NCBI GenBank assembly: GCA_018398765.1
Contig: JAHBMJ010002276.1
Location: 2,501-20,519 of the forward strand
Direction: 5' to 3'
Origin: Chromera velia
Taxonomy: Eukaryota; Sar; Chromeraceae
Length of the DNA stretch: 18,019 nt
The position numbers were made by a program, and so were the translations under genes. The notes beneath the pieces were generated by a model that made no database searches, was not told the origin of the DNA, and saw only the letters and a program-made list of their open reading frames with translations. Each line of letters opens with the position of its first letter. Position 1 is the stretch's first letter. Shown piece by piece: positions 16,893-18,019 of the stretch.

Positions 16893-18019
16893 TTAACATT
16901 TTCGGCATGATTTGATATGCTTTTTGATGTCTGTGATCATGGATGACCAGAAAAAATAGTGAGAGATGTTTTGAATGCATTGGTTAATATCTGGGTGCCC
17001 TTGGAGTTTGTATTCATGAAATTCAGTGAGGACTTTCTCTTTCATTCCTTTTGGTACTACCAACAAAAATCTTGTTCCTTTTTTGTGCCTGTTCGCAGGA
17101 GGAAATAAACGGAAAAGCATGTCCTCGTGCAATACATAGAGAGGCAATTGGCCGAGAATGCGTGTTCTCTCTTGACTAGTCAGATTTGTCTGGAAGTCTC
17201 CGTTTTTTAGGAATTCACTCATGTGTCGTGTTTCTGGGTCGTCTTGCTGTGCCTTCTTTATCTCGTCAGGTGAAAACGGATCGGGTAATTCAATGGCTGG
17301 TTTGGCTTGCTCTTTCTTTTTCTCTCCTTCCCCCTTCCCTTCCTGTTTTTGAAATTCTTCTTCTCCTTCTCTTGTCCTTTTTCTTGCTGCAGCAACTACA
17401 AGCGAGTGGTCTGTTTCCTCATCTGGAACTGCGGGAGGGAACTGCTCGTGCACGAAAGGAGGTCGGCTGAGGCTATCTGCGTCCGTGTTTGAACGTCCAG
17501 GTTTATGTTTTATCTCGTACTCATACATAGACAGAGCGATCGACCAACGATGGAGTCGTGCGTTGGTGTTTTTCTGCTTTTTAATGTACTCCAACGCTTT
17601 GCAATCTGTCCAGGCAGTAAACGGTCGTCCGTACAGGTACTTCTTGAATTGATTTGTGACCATCCAGTAGAACGCAAATCCTTCTTTCTCTGTTGCTCCC
17701 CATTTCTGTTCTGTTTCTGTCAATTTCCGAGAGGCATACTGAATGACTTTTTCCTTCTGATTTTCGTCTAACTGACAGAGGATGCCTGAAATTGCCTCTC
17801 CACTTGCGTCTGTCTTTAAGATGAAGGGCTTATTCAGGTCTGGGTGTGCTAAAACAGGTCGTGATGAGAGTGCATTCTTTAGTTTTTGCCACGCTGCTTC
17901 TTGTGGTTGTTCCCATGTGAAGATGCTGTCCTTCTTTAGCAGAGCCAGAAGGGGTTCTGCGATGTTTGAGAACCCTTCTATGTATCGTCTATAGAAGGAA
18001 CATATGCCGATAAAGCTCT
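16893..18019 (-). pseudogene. pol: RT C-terminus, RNase H and HHCC zinc-binding segment of pol
   Basis: The open segment enters at the right edge reading SFIGICSFYRRYIEGFSNIA, the connection region after the reverse transcriptase fingers/palm. RNase H acidic residues are visible: Asp of KTDASGE (17808-17810), Glu of EKEGFA (17682-17684), Asp of WTDCKAL (17604-17606) and Asp of ADSLSR. Next comes PGRSNTDADSLSRPP, the usual end of the domain, then a Lys/Glu linker. The integrase zinc-binding pattern H-x6-H-x29-C-x2-C spans 17018 to 16896. TAA follows immediately at 16893-16895, between the zinc-binding region and the core. All RNase H catalytic positions remain. Confidence 0.85.

Larger units (their letters stand above)
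15153..18019 (-). mobile_element. pol: Ty3/gypsy chromovirus-type LTR retrotransposon, pol region, 5' part outside window
   Basis: One minus-strand frame runs from the right edge to the stop at 15153-15155. It contains, in order, the end of reverse transcriptase, RNase H, HHCC zinc-binding region, integrase core, GPY/F and chromodomain. RNase H before integrase is the Ty3/gypsy order, and GPY/F plus chromodomain identifies the chromovirus branch. Four stops (TAA 16893, TAG 16539, TGA 16458, TAG 16365) interrupt the frame without any frameshift, so this copy is defective. Reverse transcriptase catalytic motif, protease, gag and both LTRs are not seen; those coded before pol would lie right of the window. 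Confidence 0.9.

Overview
The window looks like nuclear DNA of a microbial eukaryote. GT-AG introns can be placed by reading-frame phase, most acceptors are TGCAG, TCCAG or TTCAG, exons are rich in Gln, Gly, His and Pro, CT/GT/CTTT/CTGT microsatellites are dense, and two classes of decayed retrotransposon are present. No bacterial operon, rRNA or CRISPR array is seen. A protist alga fits; a chromerid-type alveolate is only a guess, because no taxonomically decisive gene is present.

Layout. Positions 1-1468 are low-complexity, probably intron or 5' flank of the host gene, with a 27-bp direct repeat around a short inverted repeat (785-909). Positions 1469-5375 (+) hold the only intact-looking host gene. 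It has at least eight exons whose phases agree through seven introns, giving 624 codons including the TGA stop. The product is an unrecognised low-complexity Gln/Gly/His/Pro-rich protein. Positions 5376-9290 have no gene I can support, only microsatellites and a pyrimidine-to-purine strand switch near 7.6 kb. A compound (CT)n(GT)n array at 9295-9432 closes this part.

From about 9.5 kb the DNA becomes AT-richer and transposon-derived. It holds a long hairpin with a perfect 24-bp inner stem (9684-9826) between diverged direct repeats, then a LINE-type endonuclease pseudogene (10078-10791, +). Next come a tRNA-like unit with A box, B box and T5 tract (10932-11010, -) and a decayed Pro/Tyr-rich reading frame (11722-12305, -). 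Two minisatellites follow (27 bp x5 and 44 bp x3). A GC-rich island at 14349-14545 looks like host exon sequence.

Positions 15153-18019 (-) hold most of the pol gene of a Ty3/gypsy chromovirus-type LTR retrotransposon, running off the right edge. In 5'-3' order on the minus strand it has the end of reverse transcriptase, RNase H, the HHCC zinc-binding region, the integrase D,D-35-E core, GPY/F, a chromo-barrel-like segment and a C-terminal chromodomain. One frame is kept throughout but four stop codons interrupt it. The LTRs are not identified.

The most interesting items are the possible double chromo module, the pattern of stops without frameshifts, the long hairpin, and the GC-rich exon-like island. 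No searches were run; every family call rests on motifs read by eye.
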